Source: Brevundimonas sp. UBA7635 (GTDB lineage Bacteria; Pseudomonadota; Alphaproteobacteria; Caulobacterales; Caulobacteraceae). Taken from it: 7,618 nt of DNA. Below are positions 6,857-7,618 of this stretch, piece by piece. Made by a program: the position numbers and the translations under genes. The notes under the pieces are model-generated. The model worked only from the letters and a program-made list of their open reading frames with translations, made no database searches and was not told where the DNA came from. Every line of letters begins with the position of its first letter. Position 1 is the stretch's first letter. The stretch lies in contig DLIT01000130.1 in the NCBI GenBank assembly GCA_002483865.1, positions 1-7,618 on the forward strand, given 5' to 3'.

Positions 6857-7618
6857 ATGAACAAAGACTATTTCTTCTGTGGCGTGGGTGGCTCGGGCAT
6901 GCTGCCCCTGGCCATGATGGTTCAGGCGCGCGGCAACCGGATCAGCGGCTCTGACCGGGCGCTGGACCAGGGGCGCACGCCCGAGAAGTTCGACTGGCTG
7001 CGCGCCCACGGCGTGACCCTGTTTGCCCAGGACGGGTCGGGCGTGACCGGGCCTGACCAGGTGGTCGTCGCTACCGGCGCGGTCGAGGACACCGTGCCCG
7101 ACATCGGGGCAGCCCGGCGCGTGGGGGCCACCATCCTGACCCGGCCCCAGCTGCTGTCGCAGATCTTCAACTCAGCCCCGACCTCGATCGGCGTGGCAGG
7201 CACCAGCGGCAAGTCGACCATCACCGGCATGATCGCCTGGATCCTGCACGCGGCCGGGCGTGACCCCAGCGTGGTCAATGGCGCGGTGATGAAGAATTTT
7301 GCCGATGCCGACCATCCCTTCGCCAGCGCCCTGGTCGGCAGCCCGGACCTGTTTATCGCCGAGGTGGACGAGAGCGACGGCTCCATCGCCCGCTATGACG
7401 CCAGCGTGGCGGTGGTGTCGAACATCTCGCTGGACCACAAGTCGATGGAGGAGTTGCGCGACCTGTTCGGCGGCTTTACCGAGCGGGCCGGACGGGCTGT
7501 GCTCAATCTGGACAATACCGAGACGGCGGCCCTGGCGCAGATTCTGCCGCTGGACCGGGTGACGACCTTCTCGCTCAGCGATCCTGAGGCTGACCTGTCA
7601 GCCCATGAGCTGGAGCCC
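6857..7618 (+). CDS. Mur ligase family protein, MurC/Mpl-like (3' end cut by the window)
   Basis: The visible 254 codons are open to the last base and cover the UDP-binding N-terminal domain and most of the ATP-binding central domain of a Mur ligase of about 450 residues. Motifs: FFCGVGGSGMLPLA (6-19), the Rossmann-like UDP-muramate-binding glycine loop; GSDRALD (31-37); P-loop GTSGKST (115-121); AEVDESDGS (168-176), in which E172 is the expected metal ligand; and SNISLDHK (188-195) with the conserved Asn and Asp-His. Mur ligases join an amino acid or peptide to UDP-N-acetylmuramate in an ATP-dependent reaction. The P-loop differs from the GTHGKT common in MurC and Mpl. With an LD-carboxypeptidase gene divergently adjacent, a muropeptide ligase that reattaches recycled tripeptide (Mpl role) is the favoured reading; a MurC paralogue is the alternative. 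No clear ribosome-binding site precedes ATG 6857, and the 82-bp divergent spacer shows no confident promoter. Confidence 0.88.
   Translation, partial: MNKDYFFCGVGGSGMLPLAMMVQARGNRISGSDRALDQGRTPEKFDWLRAHGVTLFAQDGSGVTGPDQVVVATGAVEDTVPDIGAARRVGATILTRPQLLSQIFNSAPTSIGVAGTSGKSTITGMIAWILHAAGRDPSVVNGAVMKNFADADHPFASALVGSPDLFIAEVDESDGSIARYDASVAVVSNISLDHKSMEELRDLFGGFTERAGRAVLNLDNTETAALAQILPLDRVTTFSLSDPEADLSAHELEP

Overview
The window appears to join DNA of two different bacterial origins. Bases 1 to about 2150 read like a Pseudomonas (gammaproteobacterial) chromosome: a polar amino-acid ABC importer operon with substrate-binding protein, inner-membrane permease and the first ~46 codons of its ATPase. 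From about 2150-2173 to the end the genes look alphaproteobacterial, most like Caulobacterales/Brevundimonas. They include a DevA/LolD-type exporter ATPase body, an HlyD-type adaptor, an enoyl-CoA hydratase/isomerase-family gene, a DUF1289 protein, a retropepsin-like protease, an LD-carboxypeptidase and a MurC/Mpl-type ligase. The taxonomic assignment rests on protein style and gene neighbourhood recalled from memory, not on a search.

Layout. 1-201: upstream DNA with no gene I can support. 202-2043: importer binding protein and permease on +, separated by a strong intergenic hairpin. 2036-2749: a hybrid ABC ATPase whose two halves belong to different ABC subfamilies and meet at the Walker A codons. 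2772-3782: HlyD-like adaptor of the exporter, ending at a bidirectional terminator (3798-3826). 3828-4625 (-): crotonase-fold enzyme lacking both canonical hydratase glutamates. 4713-5112: an AT-rich island (about 43-48% GC against about 63% in flanks) holding a 52-residue unknown protein on - with its own promoter candidate, strong ribosome-binding site and terminator. 5113-5322 and 5434-5934 (+): DUF1289 protein and membrane-anchored retropepsin. 5941-6774 (-) and 6857-7618 (+, cut by the window end): a divergent pair, LD-carboxypeptidase and Mur ligase, which fits peptidoglycan recycling.

How the genes work together. The importer genes lack a complete cognate ATPase, and the exporter ATPase/adaptor pair lacks its FtsX-type permease. 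Both gaps are explained if the two operons were spliced at the conserved P-loop. The simplest reading is a chimeric assembly through the conserved P-loop sequence; a genuine illegitimate recombination creating a hybrid ATPase is the more exciting but less likely alternative. I see no mobile element, CRISPR array, tRNA or rRNA. Apart from the junction, I see no clear previously undescribed system; the best candidate for new biology is the small isolated gene at 4766-4924.
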